Positions 16,956 to 26,001 of a stretch of DNA of 64,000 nucleotides are shown here, piece by piece (position 1 is the stretch's first letter; each line of letters opens with the position of its first letter). The notes below the pieces were generated by a model that ran no database searches, was not told the DNA's origin, and saw only the letters and a list, made by a program, of their open reading frames with translations. The DNA comes from Kribbella pratensis (GTDB taxonomy: Bacteria > Actinomycetota > Actinomycetes > Propionibacteriales > Kribbellaceae). Position numbers and translations under genes: made by a program. Location: the NCBI RefSeq assembly GCF_004365355.1, contig NZ_SODP01000001.1, positions 434,001-498,000 of the forward strand. Reading direction: 5' to 3'.

Positions 16956-17566
16956 TTCGCATCGCCGCTCTCGTCGATCAGATACCACGCCTTCTGACCG
17001 TCAGGTCCCGGGGCGAGAACCATCCGAGCCTGTGTCAGATGGCGCGAGCCGTTGTCTGGGCCGAGCGGTACAGGCTTCTTCGTGGTCTGGTACCGAACGA
17101 CAACGGCGCTGGAGTCGACGCAGCTGGTCAAGGCGACTTCCGGTTGCGGTATTCCCAGCCGAACCGACTTAACACTGGGCGAGGACAGCTTGACTGAACC
17201 TGCCTGATACCAACCGTTGTCTCGATAGAACGTGAGGTCGTCGATGATGTCGGCAAGCCATTTCCCGCCGTTGCCGGTTCGCTCGAGGGCGGTCCTATCG
17301 GCTTTTGCTGGGTTCTGCAGAGCCAGCTCTGTCGCCCGGCGCGCAGCGACATAACGCGCGGTCGCCGCCGTGATCGCCGTCTGTTCCTCAGGGGTCCAGG
17401 CTGGGCTGGTGGGCGCAGTGGATGTCGGAGCGGGCGTCTTGGACGCGGATGACGGGGCTGGGGTGGTGTTCGGCCTGCCGGCCTCCGGGGATCCGTTGCA
17501 GGCGGTCAGCGCTGTGAGGGCGCAGAGGGCTACGAGGGCGCGTCCGAGGGATGGTCGGCGGGGCAT
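16949..17566 (-). CDS. Putative lipoprotein, first gene of the cassette
   Basis: 205 aa, the same length as its paralogue at 15283-15900. Signal peptide MPRRPSLGRALVALCALTAL leads into a lipobox (LTAC, Cys 23), followed by a Thr/Pro/Ser-rich tether. The mature domain has helices (TARYVAARRATELALQ), NGWYQAGSVKL, QPEVALTSCVDSSAVVVRY and a DNGSRH motif. Two conserved Cys remain. The ribosome site GGAG lies four bases before the ATG. It is the promoter-proximal gene of a lipoprotein / secreted protein / lipoprotein set that probably works together at the cell surface; the function is unknown. Confidence 0.8.
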   Translation of the reverse strand: MPRRPSLGRALVALCALTALTACNGSPEAGRPNTTPAPSSASKTPAPTSTAPTSPAWTPEEQTAITAATARYVAARRATELALQNPAKADRTALERTGNGGKWLADIIDDLTFYRDNGWYQAGSVKLSSPSVKSVRLGIPQPEVALTSCVDSSAVVVRYQTTKKPVPLGPDNGSRHLTQARMVLAPGPDGQKAWYLIDESGDAKC

Positions 17567-17631
17567 GGGGCTCCGTTCTTGGGTTGCTAGTGGTGTAAGG
17601 GTTGCATACGGAGGGTGTTCGCGGGGGTGGG

Positions 17632-17640
17632 TTATCCACA
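17632..17640 (+). other. Perfect DnaA-box 9-mer (TTATCCACA), upstream side of lipoprotein cassette
   Basis: Exact TTATCCACA in the divergent gap between the lipoprotein cassette and uppS, in the same orientation as the copy at 15246. The surrounding 116 bases are G-rich on the plus strand and hold both promoters; no other strong element is seen. Confidence 0.5.
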
Positions 17641-17682
17641 GGTTGCAGGTTCCTGCAGTGGGGTGCGGGAGGGGGTGGGAGG

Positions 17683-18534
17683 ATGCGGGGTATGTCGCCT
17701 ATTGGTCGTCGTCGGGGTCGAGGGGTTTTGGGGGGTTCGGGGGAGAAGAAGGTGGTGGTGCCGCCGGAGCCGCATCCTTCGGGGGCTCGGGTGCCGGAGA
17801 TTCCCAAGGAGCTGGTGCCGAGGCACGTGGCGATCGTGATGGACGGGAACGGGCGGTGGGCCAAGCAGCGAGGGCTGCCGCGGACCGAGGGGCACAAGGC
17901 GGGGGAGGCGAGCCTGCTCGATGTGATCAAGGGCGGGATCGAGATCGGCGTGAAGTACATCTCGGCGTACGCGTTCTCGACGGAGAACTGGGCGCGCTCG
18001 CCGGAGGAGGTCCGGTTCCTGATGGGATTCAACCGGGAGGTGATCCATCGGCGCCGTGACGAGCTGGATGCGATGGGCGTCCGGGTGGTGTGGTCCGGAC
18101 GGCGGCCGCGGTTGTGGAAGAGCGTGATCGACGAGCTCGAGTACGCGCAGGAGCGGACCAAGGACAACGACACGATCACGCTGCAGTTCTGCGTGAACTA
18201 CGGCGGTCAGGCGGAGATCGCCGACGCGATGAAGTCGATCGCGGCGGAAGTTGCCGCAGGCAAGCTCAAGCCGGACCGGATCACCGAGAAGACGATCGCG
18301 CGGCACCTGTACGCGCCGGACATCCCCGAGGTGGATCTGTTCGTCCGCTCGTCGGGGGAGCAGCGGACGAGCAACTTCCTGGTGTGGCAGCTGGCGTACG
18401 CCGAAATGGTGTTCCTGGACACGCTCTGGCCCGACTTCGACCGCCGTGATCTGTGGCGGGCGATCGAGCTGTACGCGCAGCGCGACCGCAGGTACGGCGG
18501 CGCGATCCCGAACGAGGTCACCGGCGGCAACTGA
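17683..18534 (+). CDS. uppS: Isoprenyl transferase (polyprenyl diphosphate synthase, UppS family)
   Basis: About 283 aa, cis-prenyltransferase that extends allylic diphosphates with isopentenyl diphosphate to make the lipid carrier for cell-wall synthesis. The P-loop-like motif [14 protein letters not shown] carries the catalytic Asp; further motifs are [32 protein letters not shown] and LAYAEMVF. The N-terminal extension before RHVAIVMDG is Gly/Arg-rich. ATG 17683 and ATG 17692 are both possible: GGAGGGGG precedes the first, and GGGAGG lies nine bases before the second. Confidence 0.94.
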   Translation: MRGMSPIGRRRGRGVLGGSGEKKVVVPPEPHPSGARVPEIPKELVPRHVAIVMDGNGRWAKQRGLPRTEGHKAGEASLLDVIKGGIEIGVKYISAYAFSTENWARSPEEVRFLMGFNREVIHRRRDELDAMGVRVVWSGRRPRLWKSVIDELEYAQERTKDNDTITLQFCVNYGGQAEIADAMKSIAAEVAAGKLKPDRITEKTIARHLYAPDIPEVDLFVRSSGEQRTSNFLVWQLAYAEMVFLDTLWPDFDRRDLWRAIELYAQRDRRYGGAIPNEVTGGN

Positions 18535-18658
18535 CGCTTGACTCGTAAGTGGGGTGGGAACCTGCCGTCGGCCCCGCTGCGTCTACGCTCGTTGTGCGAG
18601 GCATCAATCATGACGGCAGCGTGGGCCGGACCGGCGCGCGGCGGACGAAGGCGAGCTG

Positions 18659-19567
18659 ATGGCGAACGAGGCGGAGTACGCCCACTACACCGACCAGATC
18701 GCGAGGGCGGTGATCGAGGTGCACGCAACGCTGCGGTCGGTGACCCATGCGCTCGGCGACGAGGAGATCGGCCGGATGCTGAAGCACCGGTCGGAAGACC
18801 TCGCGACAGTCCGACCGGGCGTCGACAGCCTGGCCGCGGCCGAGCAGGAGGTTCAGCGAGCCGAAGGCGCCGGCGTGGCGCCGGCCAGGGAGAGCCTTTC
18901 CGGTAGGTTCGCCATGTACCAGGGTGTCGTCGAACAGCAGTCGGCGCAGATCGGGGCCGTCCAGCGGGAGCTGAGCGCTCAAAGTGCCGGCACGAACCCG
19001 CAGGACCGCCACACTCTGCAGGCCAGTTCGCAGGCCCTCGAGAGCGCGCTGAAGAATCTGGAAAGAATCGAGCAGATGCCCGATCGCTCGACGGACGACG
19101 TGACGAAGCTTCGTTCGGGCGTCGAATACCTGAAGAAGGTCGTGGACGACGTCGACAGCCGGGTCGAGCGGATGACCGAGCAGCTGTCGGCCGGTCGGCA
19201 GGCGGCGTACAAGTTCCACACCGCCGCGCCCGGCGAGCTCGAGCCGTCCGCCGACCTCGGCCGGACCATCGGCCGGATGGAGGACTCGATCGCCGACACC
19301 CGCGACCACGCGCGCCGGCTGCACGATGCCCTCGCCAAGAACAGCGACGGATTCAAGGCGGTTGCCGAGTTCTCCGTCGACGTCGCCAACGGTGCGCTGG
19401 CCGAGAAGCAACACGCCGACCAGGAAGCCGAGCAGCTGGCCGACGCGGTGCGCGCAGGCGTCAATCCAACCGCGCGCGCCGACCAGCACCCCGTGGCGCA
19501 CCAGGCGCAATCGGACCTCAGCCGTCGACTCAACGGCCCGGCCAAGGAAGGCGGCCTGAAGCTCTAA
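18659..19567 (+). CDS. Hypothetical all-helical coiled-coil protein
   Basis: 302 aa, rich in Ala, Glu, Gln and Arg, with no Cys, no membrane segment and no signal peptide. Long amphipathic helices run through most of it, for example AAEQEVQRAEG near 60, then ERIEQMPDRSTDDVTKLRSG and VDDVDSRVERMTEQL. I do not recognise a family. The start ATG is preceded by GAAGGCGAG. The stop overlaps that of the convergent response regulator by four bases (CTAA). It could be a structural or scaffold protein; no function can be supported. Confidence 0.7.
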   Translation: MANEAEYAHYTDQIARAVIEVHATLRSVTHALGDEEIGRMLKHRSEDLATVRPGVDSLAAAEQEVQRAEGAGVAPARESLSGRFAMYQGVVEQQSAQIGAVQRELSAQSAGTNPQDRHTLQASSQALESALKNLERIEQMPDRSTDDVTKLRSGVEYLKKVVDDVDSRVERMTEQLSAGRQAAYKFHTAAPGELEPSADLGRTIGRMEDSIADTRDHARRLHDALAKNSDGFKAVAEFSVDVANGALAEKQHADQEAEQLADAVRAGVNPTARADQHPVAHQAQSDLSRRLNGPAKEGGLKL

Positions 19568-20205
19568 CGCCCTGGCGAAGGCAGCAACCCGCGTTCGATG
19601 GCCACGGTGACGGCTCGCGTGCGGTCGTCGACGTCCAGTTTGGCGAAGAGGCGTTGGAGATGGGTCTTCACGGTGGCCTCGCCGATGAACAGCTCCCGGC
19701 CGATCTCCGCATTGCTGAGACCTCGGGCCACAGCGGCCAGCACCTCCAGCTCACGTGGCGACGGCGACGCGGCGGCGGGCGCGGGCGGCGTACGAAGACG
19801 GGACATCAGCCGAGCCGCAACAGGCGGAGCCAGCACAGTCTCACCTCGAGCGGCGGCGCGAATCCCGTTCAGCAGCTCCGCGTGCGGAGTGTCCTTCAGC
19901 AAATACCCGGCCGCGCCGGCCTCAACGGCATGCAGGATGTCGGTGTCCGTGTCGTACGTCGTCAACACCAGCACCCGAGTCGACGGATAGCCGGACACGA
20001 TCGCCCCGGTAGCAGTCACGCCGTCCATCCGCGGCATCCGCAGATCCATCAGTACGACGTCGGGCCGCGTCGACTCGACCAGCGCCACCGCTTCCGAACC
20101 GTCCCCGGCCTCACCGACGACGGAGATGTCCTCGGTCACCGACAACATCCCGGTCAGCCCCGACCGTACGACCGGATGATCGTCGACCACCAGAACCCGA
20201 ATCAC
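19564..20205 (-). CDS. NarL/LuxR-type response regulator
   Basis: 213 aa. The receiver domain has the acidic pair DD at 8-9, phospho-acceptor Asp 54 (VLMDLRMP), the switch Thr in VLTTYD and Lys 104 (LLKD). The LuxR-type HTH (about 148-205) reads SPRELEVLAAVARGLSNAEI, then TVKTHLQRLFAKL. GTG at 20205 overlaps the kinase stop (GTGA), so both are made from one message. Together with the kinase and the ABC exporter upstream it forms a DesKR/LiaSR-like sensing-and-efflux operon; the regulator probably controls the exporter genes. Confidence 0.94.
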   Translation of the reverse strand: MIRVLVVDDHPVVRSGLTGMLSVTEDISVVGEAGDGSEAVALVESTRPDVVLMDLRMPRMDGVTATGAIVSGYPSTRVLVLTTYDTDTDILHAVEAGAAGYLLKDTPHAELLNGIRAAARGETVLAPPVAARLMSRLRTPPAPAAASPSPRELEVLAAVARGLSNAEIGRELFIGEATVKTHLQRLFAKLDVDDRTRAVTVAIERGLLPSPGR

Positions 20206-21542
20206 GCATCCTCCTGCACAGCCGGGATCAACACCTGCACACGCGTACCGCGTCCCGGCGCACTCTCCACCTGGACCGAGCCGCCCGACTCCTCGACCCG
20301 CCCGCGCATCGCGTTCAACCCGAATCCGGCCGACTCGGCGCCCGGCGTGAACCCGGACCCGTCGTCGCGGATCTCGATCCACACCCCGTCGTCCGACAAC
20401 CCGAGCGTGATCAGCACCTGCGTCGCCCGCGCATGCTTGCGTACGTTGGCCAGCGCCTCCTGCGCCGACCGCAACAGCACGACCTGCTGCGCCTGCGGCA
20501 GCGCCGCGACCTCGTCATCAGGCAGGTCCAGCGAGACCTGGACGTCGACTCCGGTCTCGGCCGCGAACCGCTCCGCCTGCCGCCGCAGTACTTCGGTCAA
20601 CGTTGCCTCCGACAACGCAACCGGGGTGAACGCGGCAACCAACGCCCGCGCCTCGGCGAGGTTCTCCCGGGCGGTGTCCTCGATCGCCGCCAGTCGCGCC
20701 GACGCATCGGCGCCGCGCTGCAACTCCACCGCCGCCGCCTGCGCCAGCATTACGATGCTCGTCATCCCCTGCGCGAGCGTGTCGTGGATCTCCCGCGCCA
20801 TCCGCTCCCGCTCAGCCATCACACCCGCACTGTGGTGCGCCTCGGCGAGCTCGTCGCGCGCGGCCTCGAGCTGCTCGATCAGCTCGGCCCGCTGCTGACT
20901 CTGCGTGATGACCTTCTCGATCCAGATCCCGAACAGCAGACTGACCACGAGGCTGACCAGCATCCACGGCAGGATCTCCCAGAACGCCGCCCAGCCCCAG
21001 CCTGCGCTCCACAACTGCGCCGTACCCACGCCGACCACCAGTAGCAGGCTGAGCCCGATCCCCTCGCGGACGTCCTCGCACAGCAACCAGATCTGGGCCG
21101 ACCCGATGAACATCAGGAACACCGACTGCGGATAGATCCCGATCAGCACCACGAGCGACGCGATCAGTACCAGTCGATAGGCGTACGACGGGAGCGCCCG
21201 CCGCGAGCGGATCGCGGGCATCCCGATGAACTGGTACGCCGCTCCGAGCACCACGACCGTACCGGCGAACACCGTCTGCCGAAGCGCACCGAGGTGCCCG
21301 AGGAACGACAGCGCCAGCGTCATCCCGAGCAGCACCCAGAAAACGATGTGCCATCCGATCAACGCCCGGGTCCACACGGGCTGACCGGCGCCACCGCTCG
21401 AGCTCTGCACGGACCCCATCTTCCTCCACATCAGGATCCACACACGAGGTCCAGTCCAGGCCGGCGCCGCGGAGACCTCTGAAGACAGCCCGGTACGACG
21501 CCGGTCCGGAAGGTCCGACGTCGTACCGGTGATCCCGTTCAT
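20202..21542 (-). CDS. Sensor histidine kinase, NarX/DesK (HisKA_3) type
   Basis: About 446 aa. Several membrane helices in the N-terminal half (LIGWHIVFWVLLGMTLALSF onward) are followed by a dimerisation helix with the phospho-acceptor His near residue 253 (MAREIHDTLAQGM) and a HATPase_c domain with N-box (EALANVRKHARA), G1 (IEIRDDGSGF) and G2 (GFGLNAMRGR, GRGTRV) motifs. There is no large external sensor domain, so it probably senses the membrane or its partner transporter. ATG 21542 overlaps the permease stop by one base. A later start at about 21419 (MGSVQSS) would remove a low-complexity leader. Confidence 0.92.
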   Translation of the reverse strand: MNGITGTTSDLPDRRRTGLSSEVSAAPAWTGPRVWILMWRKMGSVQSSSGGAGQPVWTRALIGWHIVFWVLLGMTLALSFLGHLGALRQTVFAGTVVVLGAAYQFIGMPAIRSRRALPSYAYRLVLIASLVVLIGIYPQSVFLMFIGSAQIWLLCEDVREGIGLSLLLVVGVGTAQLWSAGWGWAAFWEILPWMLVSLVVSLLFGIWIEKVITQSQQRAELIEQLEAARDELAEAHHSAGVMAERERMAREIHDTLAQGMTSIVMLAQAAAVELQRGADASARLAAIEDTARENLAEARALVAAFTPVALSEATLTEVLRRQAERFAAETGVDVQVSLDLPDDEVAALPQAQQVVLLRSAQEALANVRKHARATQVLITLGLSDDGVWIEIRDDGSGFTPGAESAGFGLNAMRGRVEESGGSVQVESAPGRGTRVQVLIPAVQEDA

Positions 21543-22354
21543 CAGCCCGCGTCCCGGCGGGTCCAGCGGAACACCCGCTGGGCGAGGAACAGGCCGACGA
21601 TCAGCCAGATCGAGAGCACGATCGCGCCGGTGCCGAGCTGCCAGGACTTGGCCGGCTCGGTCAGTTCGAACCCGTCCGGCAAGAACACCGACCGCATCCC
21701 CTGGGCGAGCCACTTCAGCGGGAACACCGCGGCGACGTTGCGCATCCACGCCGGCAAGCTGCTGTAGACGAAGTACACGCCGGACATGAACTGCAGCAGC
21801 AGGACGATCGGCGTGATCACCGCGGACGCCGCCTTGCCGGACTTCGGTACGACGCTGAATGCGATCCCGAGCACCGAACCCGACGCCGTGCCGAGGATGA
21901 AGATCCAGACGAAGTTCAGCCACCGGTCCGGCTCGGTCGGCAGGTCGACACCGAGCAGCAGGCCGGAGATGGCCAGCAGCAGCGCGATCTGGAGGACCGA
22001 GGTGATCAGGACCTGGCCGATCTTGCCGATGAAGTAGGCCTGTGGGGGCATCGGCGTACCGCGGAGCCGCTTCAGCAGACCCTCGTCACGCTCGAGCGCG
22101 ATGCTGATCGAGAGTGACTGGAAGCTGCTCAGGAAGATGCCGGAGGCGATCATCCCGGGGGTGAAGTAGGTCGCGGCGTTGACGCCGTCGAAGTCGGTGT
22201 TGCCGAAGACGGCGGAGAAGATCGCGAGGAAGATGATCGGGAAGAAGAAGGTGAAGATCAGCGCTTCCCGTTCGCGGAAGAACTCGCGGACCTCGAGCCT
22301 GGTCCGGGCCAGGCCGACCGAGAGAGTGGACGGCAGGGCTTTGGTGTCGGCCAT
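21542..22354 (-). CDS. ABC-2 type exporter permease
   Basis: 270 aa with six predicted helices, ABC-2 family (DrrB-like). N-terminal cytoplasmic part LSVGLARTRLEVREFFREREALIF precedes helix 1 (FTFFFPIIFLAIFSAVF); the conserved LLKRLRGTPMPPQAYFIGK loop and FPLKWLAQGMRSVFLPDGF near the C-terminus are typical. It pairs with the ATPase upstream to export a drug, lipid or antimicrobial peptide. ATG overlaps the ATPase stop by one base. Confidence 0.92.
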   Translation of the reverse strand: MADTKALPSTLSVGLARTRLEVREFFREREALIFTFFFPIIFLAIFSAVFGNTDFDGVNAATYFTPGMIASGIFLSSFQSLSISIALERDEGLLKRLRGTPMPPQAYFIGKIGQVLITSVLQIALLLAISGLLLGVDLPTEPDRWLNFVWIFILGTASGSVLGIAFSVVPKSGKAASAVITPIVLLLQFMSGVYFVYSSLPAWMRNVAAVFPLKWLAQGMRSVFLPDGFELTEPAKSWQLGTGAIVLSIWLIVGLFLAQRVFRWTRRDAG

Positions 22355-23256
22355 CAGAGTGCTCCAGCTTCCATCGCAACGGCAGGGGCGTCGGCGGCCA
22401 CGGCGGTCACGGCGGCCTTGCCGATCAGGTCCAGGTAGATGTCTTCCAGGCTCGGGCGCCGGACCTCGAGCTCGGGCACCTCGCCGCCGAAGCGGGCCAT
22501 CAGCGCGGCGACCTCGGCGGTCGGCTGGTCGGTGCGCAGTTCGTGCGGTCCGTCGGCGTCGGACCAGGAGACCCGAGCGGTCCGGGCCCCGCGCCCGCCG
22601 AGCGTCTCCGGCGTACCGATCTCGATCATCCGGCCGTCCGCGATCACGCCGACCCGGTCGGCCAGGTGCTCCGCCTCGTCCAGGTAGTGCGTGGTGAGCA
22701 GGATCGTGGTGCCCTCGGTGCGAAGTTCCTCGATCAGCGTCCAGAACTGCCGGCGTGCTTCCGGGTCGAAGCCGGTCGTCGGCTCGTCCAGGAACAGCAG
22801 CTCCGGGTTGCCGATGACCCCGAGCGCGACGTCGAGCCGCCGGCGCTGCCCGCCGGACAGTTTGCGTGGCCGGGTCTTGCGCTTCTCCTCCAGGCCGACG
22901 GCGGCGATGACCTGGTCCGGATCGCGCGGGTTCGGGTAGTAGCCGGCGTAGTGGTTGACCAGCTCGAACACCGTCGACTCGGCCTCGTCACGCGAGGTCT
23001 GCAGCACGATCCCGAGCCGCGCCCGCCAGGACCGGTCGCCGTGCACAGGGTCCGTCCCCAGCACGCTCACTTCACCGTCGTCGGCCCGGCGATACCCCTC
23101 CAGAATCTCCGTGGTCGTCGTCTTCCCGGCCCCGTTCGGGCCGAGCAGGGCGAAGACCTCGCCCCGGTGGATGTCCAGATCGACACCGTCGACCGCGACC
23201 TTGTCCGGGTACCGCTTGACCAGGCCGCGCACCCTCACTGCGTTGTCGTTCTCCAT
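22354..23256 (-). CDS. ABC exporter ATPase, DrrA type
   Basis: 300 aa. Walker A GPNGAGKTTT is near residue 39, the signature LSGGQRRRLDVAL near 133 and Walker B LLFLDEPTTGFDPEARR near 153. A DrrA-type C-terminal domain follows (from about 225) with LEVRRPSLEDIYLDLIGK. It is the first gene of a four-gene operon (ATPase, permease, kinase, regulator). Expression starts in the divergent gap 23257-23505. Confidence 0.93.
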   Translation of the reverse strand: MENDNAVRVRGLVKRYPDKVAVDGVDLDIHRGEVFALLGPNGAGKTTTTEILEGYRRADDGEVSVLGTDPVHGDRSWRARLGIVLQTSRDEAESTVFELVNHYAGYYPNPRDPDQVIAAVGLEEKRKTRPRKLSGGQRRRLDVALGVIGNPELLFLDEPTTGFDPEARRQFWTLIEELRTEGTTILLTTHYLDEAEHLADRVGVIADGRMIEIGTPETLGGRGARTARVSWSDADGPHELRTDQPTAEVAALMARFGGEVPELEVRRPSLEDIYLDLIGKAAVTAVAADAPAVAMEAGAL

Positions 23257-23374
23257 GCCTCAACTCTCCCGTCGCGCCACCCTCCCGAGGGAGCACCACC
23301 CGGCGGACTCGCTGTCCCCCGACCGGTGGACAGCAGCCGTGTGGACAGCGGCCGTCCCCACACCGTCGTCAGGT

Positions 23375-23439
23375 CCGACTTTGAGAAGCCACCAACCATT
23401 TCGCGGCCCGGAAAATGGTCGGTGGCTTCTCAAAGTCGG
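23375..23439. repeat. Long inverted repeat (27-bp arms) between divergent genes
   Basis: Arms 23375-23401 and 23413-23439 pair at 26 of 27 positions around an 11-base G/C-rich centre. The arms begin CCGACTTTGAGAAGCC and are less G/C-rich than the surroundings. It lies between divergently transcribed genes, so a normal terminator role is unlikely. It could be a small mobile palindrome (REP/MITE-like), a cruciform or a regulator site. Confidence 0.85.
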
Positions 23440-23469
23440 GGTGTGGGGGTGGCGCGCCACGCGTGCGGC

Positions 23470-23505
23470 GTGACGGAGGGGTGGTGGGGCGGTTAGGTTC
23501 GGGGA
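23470..23505 (+). promoter_or_regulatory. Candidate leaderless promoter of the mycothiol-dependent dehydrogenase
   Basis: GTGACG (-35-like, 23470-23475), an 18-base spacer, TAGGTT (23494-23499), six bases, then ATG. Confidence 0.5.
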
Positions 23506-24600
23506 ATGGCTCAGACGGTGCGTGGTGTGGTGGCGGCGGGCAAGGGTGCGCCGGTGACGATCGAGGAGATCACGATCCCGGACCCGGGTCCGGGTGAGGC
23601 GGTGGTGAAGGTCCAGGCCTGCGGGGTCTGCCACACCGACCTGCACTACCGGGAGGGCGGGATCAACGACGACTTCCCGTTCCTGCTCGGGCACGAGGCG
23701 GCCGGCATCGTGGAGTCGGTCGGCGACGGCGTCACGGACATCGCGCCGGGCGACTTCGTCGTACTGAACTGGCGGGCTGTCTGCGGGAACTGCCGCGCCT
23801 GCCTGCGTGGCCGGCCGTGGTACTGCTTCAACACCCACAACGCCAAGCAGAAGATGACCCTGAAGGACGGGACCGAGCTGAGCCCCGCGCTCGGGATCGG
23901 CGCGTTCGCGGACAAGACCCTGGTCGCGGCTGGCCAGTGCACGAAGGTCGACCCGGCCGCGAAGCCCGAGGTCGCCGGCCTGCTCGGCTGCGGTGTGATG
24001 GCCGGTCTCGGCGCCGCGATCAACACCGGCAACGTCGGCCGCGGCGACACGGTGGCGGTGATCGGCTCGGGCGGCGTCGGTACGGCGGCCGTGGTCGGAG
24101 CCCGCCTGGCCGGAGCCGCGAAGATCATTGCCATCGACATCGATGACCGCAAGCTGACCGTGGCGCAGGAGCTCGGCGCGACCCATGCGATCAACTCCAA
24201 GGACCTCGACCACGACGGAGTCGTCGAGGCAGTGCAGGAGCTGACCGGCGGGTTCGGCGCCGACGTCGTGATCGACGCGGTCGGCCGCCCCGAGACGTGG
24301 AAGCAGGCCTTCTACGCCCGGGACCTGGCCGGCACGGTCGTGCTCGTCGGCGTACCCACTCCCGACATGACCCTCGAGATGCCGCTGCTCGACTTCTTCG
24401 GCCGCGGCGGCTCGCTCAAGTCCAGCTGGTACGGCGACTGCCTGCCGAGCCGCGACTTCCCGATGCTCATCGACCTCCACCTCCAGGGCCGTCTCCCGCT
24501 GGACCGCTTCGTCTCCGAGACGATCGGTTTGGATGATGTCGAGGCGGCCTTCACGAAGATGCACCACGGCGACGTACTGCGTTCGGTGGTCGTCTTCTAA
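23506..24600 (+). CDS. mscR: S-(hydroxymethyl)mycothiol dehydrogenase (mycothiol-dependent formaldehyde dehydrogenase)
   Basis: 364 aa zinc-dependent medium-chain dehydrogenase that oxidises the mycothiol adduct of formaldehyde (and handles nitrosomycothiol) using NAD. Catalytic zinc ligands lie in CGVCHTD (Cys 39 region) and LGHEAAG (His 63, Glu 64). Structural zinc Cys are at 93, 96, 99 and 107 (CGNCRAC, then WYC). The NAD site is [19 protein letters not shown] near 183. The stretches NWRAVCG and [20 protein letters not shown] are characteristic of the actinobacterial MscR family. The metallo-hydrolase gene often found next to it is absent. Its stop overlaps that of the convergent MFS gene by four bases. 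Confidence 0.92.
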   Translation: MAQTVRGVVAAGKGAPVTIEEITIPDPGPGEAVVKVQACGVCHTDLHYREGGINDDFPFLLGHEAAGIVESVGDGVTDIAPGDFVVLNWRAVCGNCRACLRGRPWYCFNTHNAKQKMTLKDGTELSPALGIGAFADKTLVAAGQCTKVDPAAKPEVAGLLGCGVMAGLGAAINTGNVGRGDTVAVIGSGGVGTAAVVGARLAGAAKIIAIDIDDRKLTVAQELGATHAINSKDLDHDGVVEAVQELTGGFGADVVIDAVGRPETWKQAFYARDLAGTVVLVGVPTPDMTLEMPLLDFFGRGGSLKSSWYGDCLPSRDFPMLIDLHLQGRLPLDRFVSETIGLDDVEAAFTKMHHGDVLRSVVVF

Positions 24601-25970
24601 GCCTGGCGGACGTTGCGGGCGAGGAAGCTGCCCGCGACGATGCCGATCGCCGCCGTGAGGGCGACGAACCAGCTTGTTGTGCTGAGGGAGCCTCCTGACA
24701 GGTAGAGGGTTCCGAAGATCGCGACGCCGCCAACCTGGCTCAGTTGGATGGTGGTGGTGAGCACGCCGCTCGCATCGGCCGCTCTGCTCAGCGGGACGTG
24801 GACCAGGGACTGCGTGACGAGCGGGCTGGCGGACAGGCCCATGCCTGCGCCGGCGAGCACCAGCGCGGGCCACACGAGCGAACCGGCGCCGGCCTGGGTG
24901 AGTCCGATGCCGATGTACCCGAGCATGCACAGAGCGAGGCCGGCGGGAACGACCAGGTAATGCAGCCGGCTCGGGAGCGAACGCCAGAAGAAGCCGACCA
25001 GGCCGAAGGTGACGGCGAACGGGAGCCAGGTGAGAGCGGAACGCAGGGCCGACTCATGGAGACCGTTCTGCAGATGCAGGGTGAAGCTGAACATGAACCC
25101 GGCAAGGGCCAGCAGCGTGCACGCGAGTGTCGCGATGCCTGCCCCGAGACCGCGAGCACGGAGTACGTCGAGGTTGAGCAGCGGATCGGCGACGCGCCGC
25201 TCGAACCGGACGAAGACGACCGCGAGGACGATCCCTAGGGCGAAGCAGACGAACGTCCACCGCGGCCAGCCGAGCTCGTGCCCGATCACCATCGGAAGCA
25301 CCAGCAGGAGTACTGCGCAGGTCGACATCGCCAGCCCGGTGAGGTCCAGACGACGCGCAGCCGTCGGCTGGTCGGCCGGGACCAGCCGAGGCACCAGGAC
25401 CGCGAGCAGAATGCCGACCGGGACGTTGATCAGGAAGATCGGGCGCCACTGGGACCCGAACAGGTTTGCCGCGAGGAGCAGGCCGCCGACGACCAGCCCG
25501 GCCACCTGGCCGGCCGACAGTGTCGCACCGTACGCCGACAGTGCCTTGGCGCGGGCGGGACCGGCGAAGTGGGTCTGGATCACGCTGATGATCTGCGGCA
25601 CCATCACTGCCGCTGCCATTCCTTGGGCGAAGCGGAACAGCACCAGCGGCAGGATCGACGGCGCCAGGCCGCAGGCGAGTGACGCGAGCGTGAACAGCAC
25701 CACGCCGATCAGGTACATCCGGCGGCGGCCGTAGAGGTCGCCGAGCCGGGCACCGGTGATCAGGGTCATCGCGTACGCGACCATGTAGCCGCCGACGACC
25801 AGTTGCAGCCAGGCGCCCGATGCGTGGAAGCCGGCGCCGATGGTGGGCATCGCGACATTCACGACGGACGTGTCCAGCAGTGCCATGAACTGGCCGAGCA
25901 GCAGCACAGCGAGCATCGGTCCGCGCCGGATGCCGACGTCGGCGGGGCGGTTGATCATCACAGCGGCCAT
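24597..25970 (-). CDS. MFS drug exporter, EmrB/QacA-like
   Basis: 457 aa with about 12-14 hydrophobic helices. Motif A appears as [17 protein letters not shown]; the N-terminal antiporter signature is [15 protein letters not shown], and a motif C-like Gly-rich stretch is [19 protein letters not shown]. These are features of proton-drug antiporters (DHA2). The gene is divergent from an ECF sigma factor; the shared gap holds repeated elements and may tie the exporter to that sigma factor. ATG 25970 is preceded by GAGGGAGAAG. Confidence 0.88.
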   Translation of the reverse strand: MAAVMINRPADVGIRRGPMLAVLLLGQFMALLDTSVVNVAMPTIGAGFHASGAWLQLVVGGYMVAYAMTLITGARLGDLYGRRRMYLIGVVLFTLASLACGLAPSILPLVLFRFAQGMAAAVMVPQIISVIQTHFAGPARAKALSAYGATLSAGQVAGLVVGGLLLAANLFGSQWRPIFLINVPVGILLAVLVPRLVPADQPTAARRLDLTGLAMSTCAVLLLVLPMVIGHELGWPRWTFVCFALGIVLAVVFVRFERRVADPLLNLDVLRARGLGAGIATLACTLLALAGFMFSFTLHLQNGLHESALRSALTWLPFAVTFGLVGFFWRSLPSRLHYLVVPAGLALCMLGYIGIGLTQAGAGSLVWPALVLAGAGMGLSASPLVTQSLVHVPLSRAADASGVLTTTIQLSQVGGVAIFGTLYLSGGSLSTTSWFVALTAAIGIVAGSFLARNVRQA

Positions 25971-26001
25971 CAGGTCTTCTCCCTCGGTGAGTCAGGACGT
26001 G

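Noticed and set aside
17581..17682. Replication origin because of the DnaA box
   Set aside because: Only two widely spaced boxes, no AT-rich unwinding region and no dnaA, dnaN or parAB genes nearby.
20206..20382. N-terminal extension of the response regulator
   Set aside because: The receiver domain starts exactly at GTG 20205, which overlaps the kinase stop; the extension is antisense-like Arg/Gly-rich sequence.
23375..23439. Bidirectional transcription terminator
   Set aside because: Both flanking genes are transcribed away from it, so it would not end either transcript.
23260..24930. Minus-strand frame of over 550 codons opposite mscR
   Set aside because: mscR is unmistakable on the plus strand, and the frame reads through the inverted repeat and into the MFS gene.
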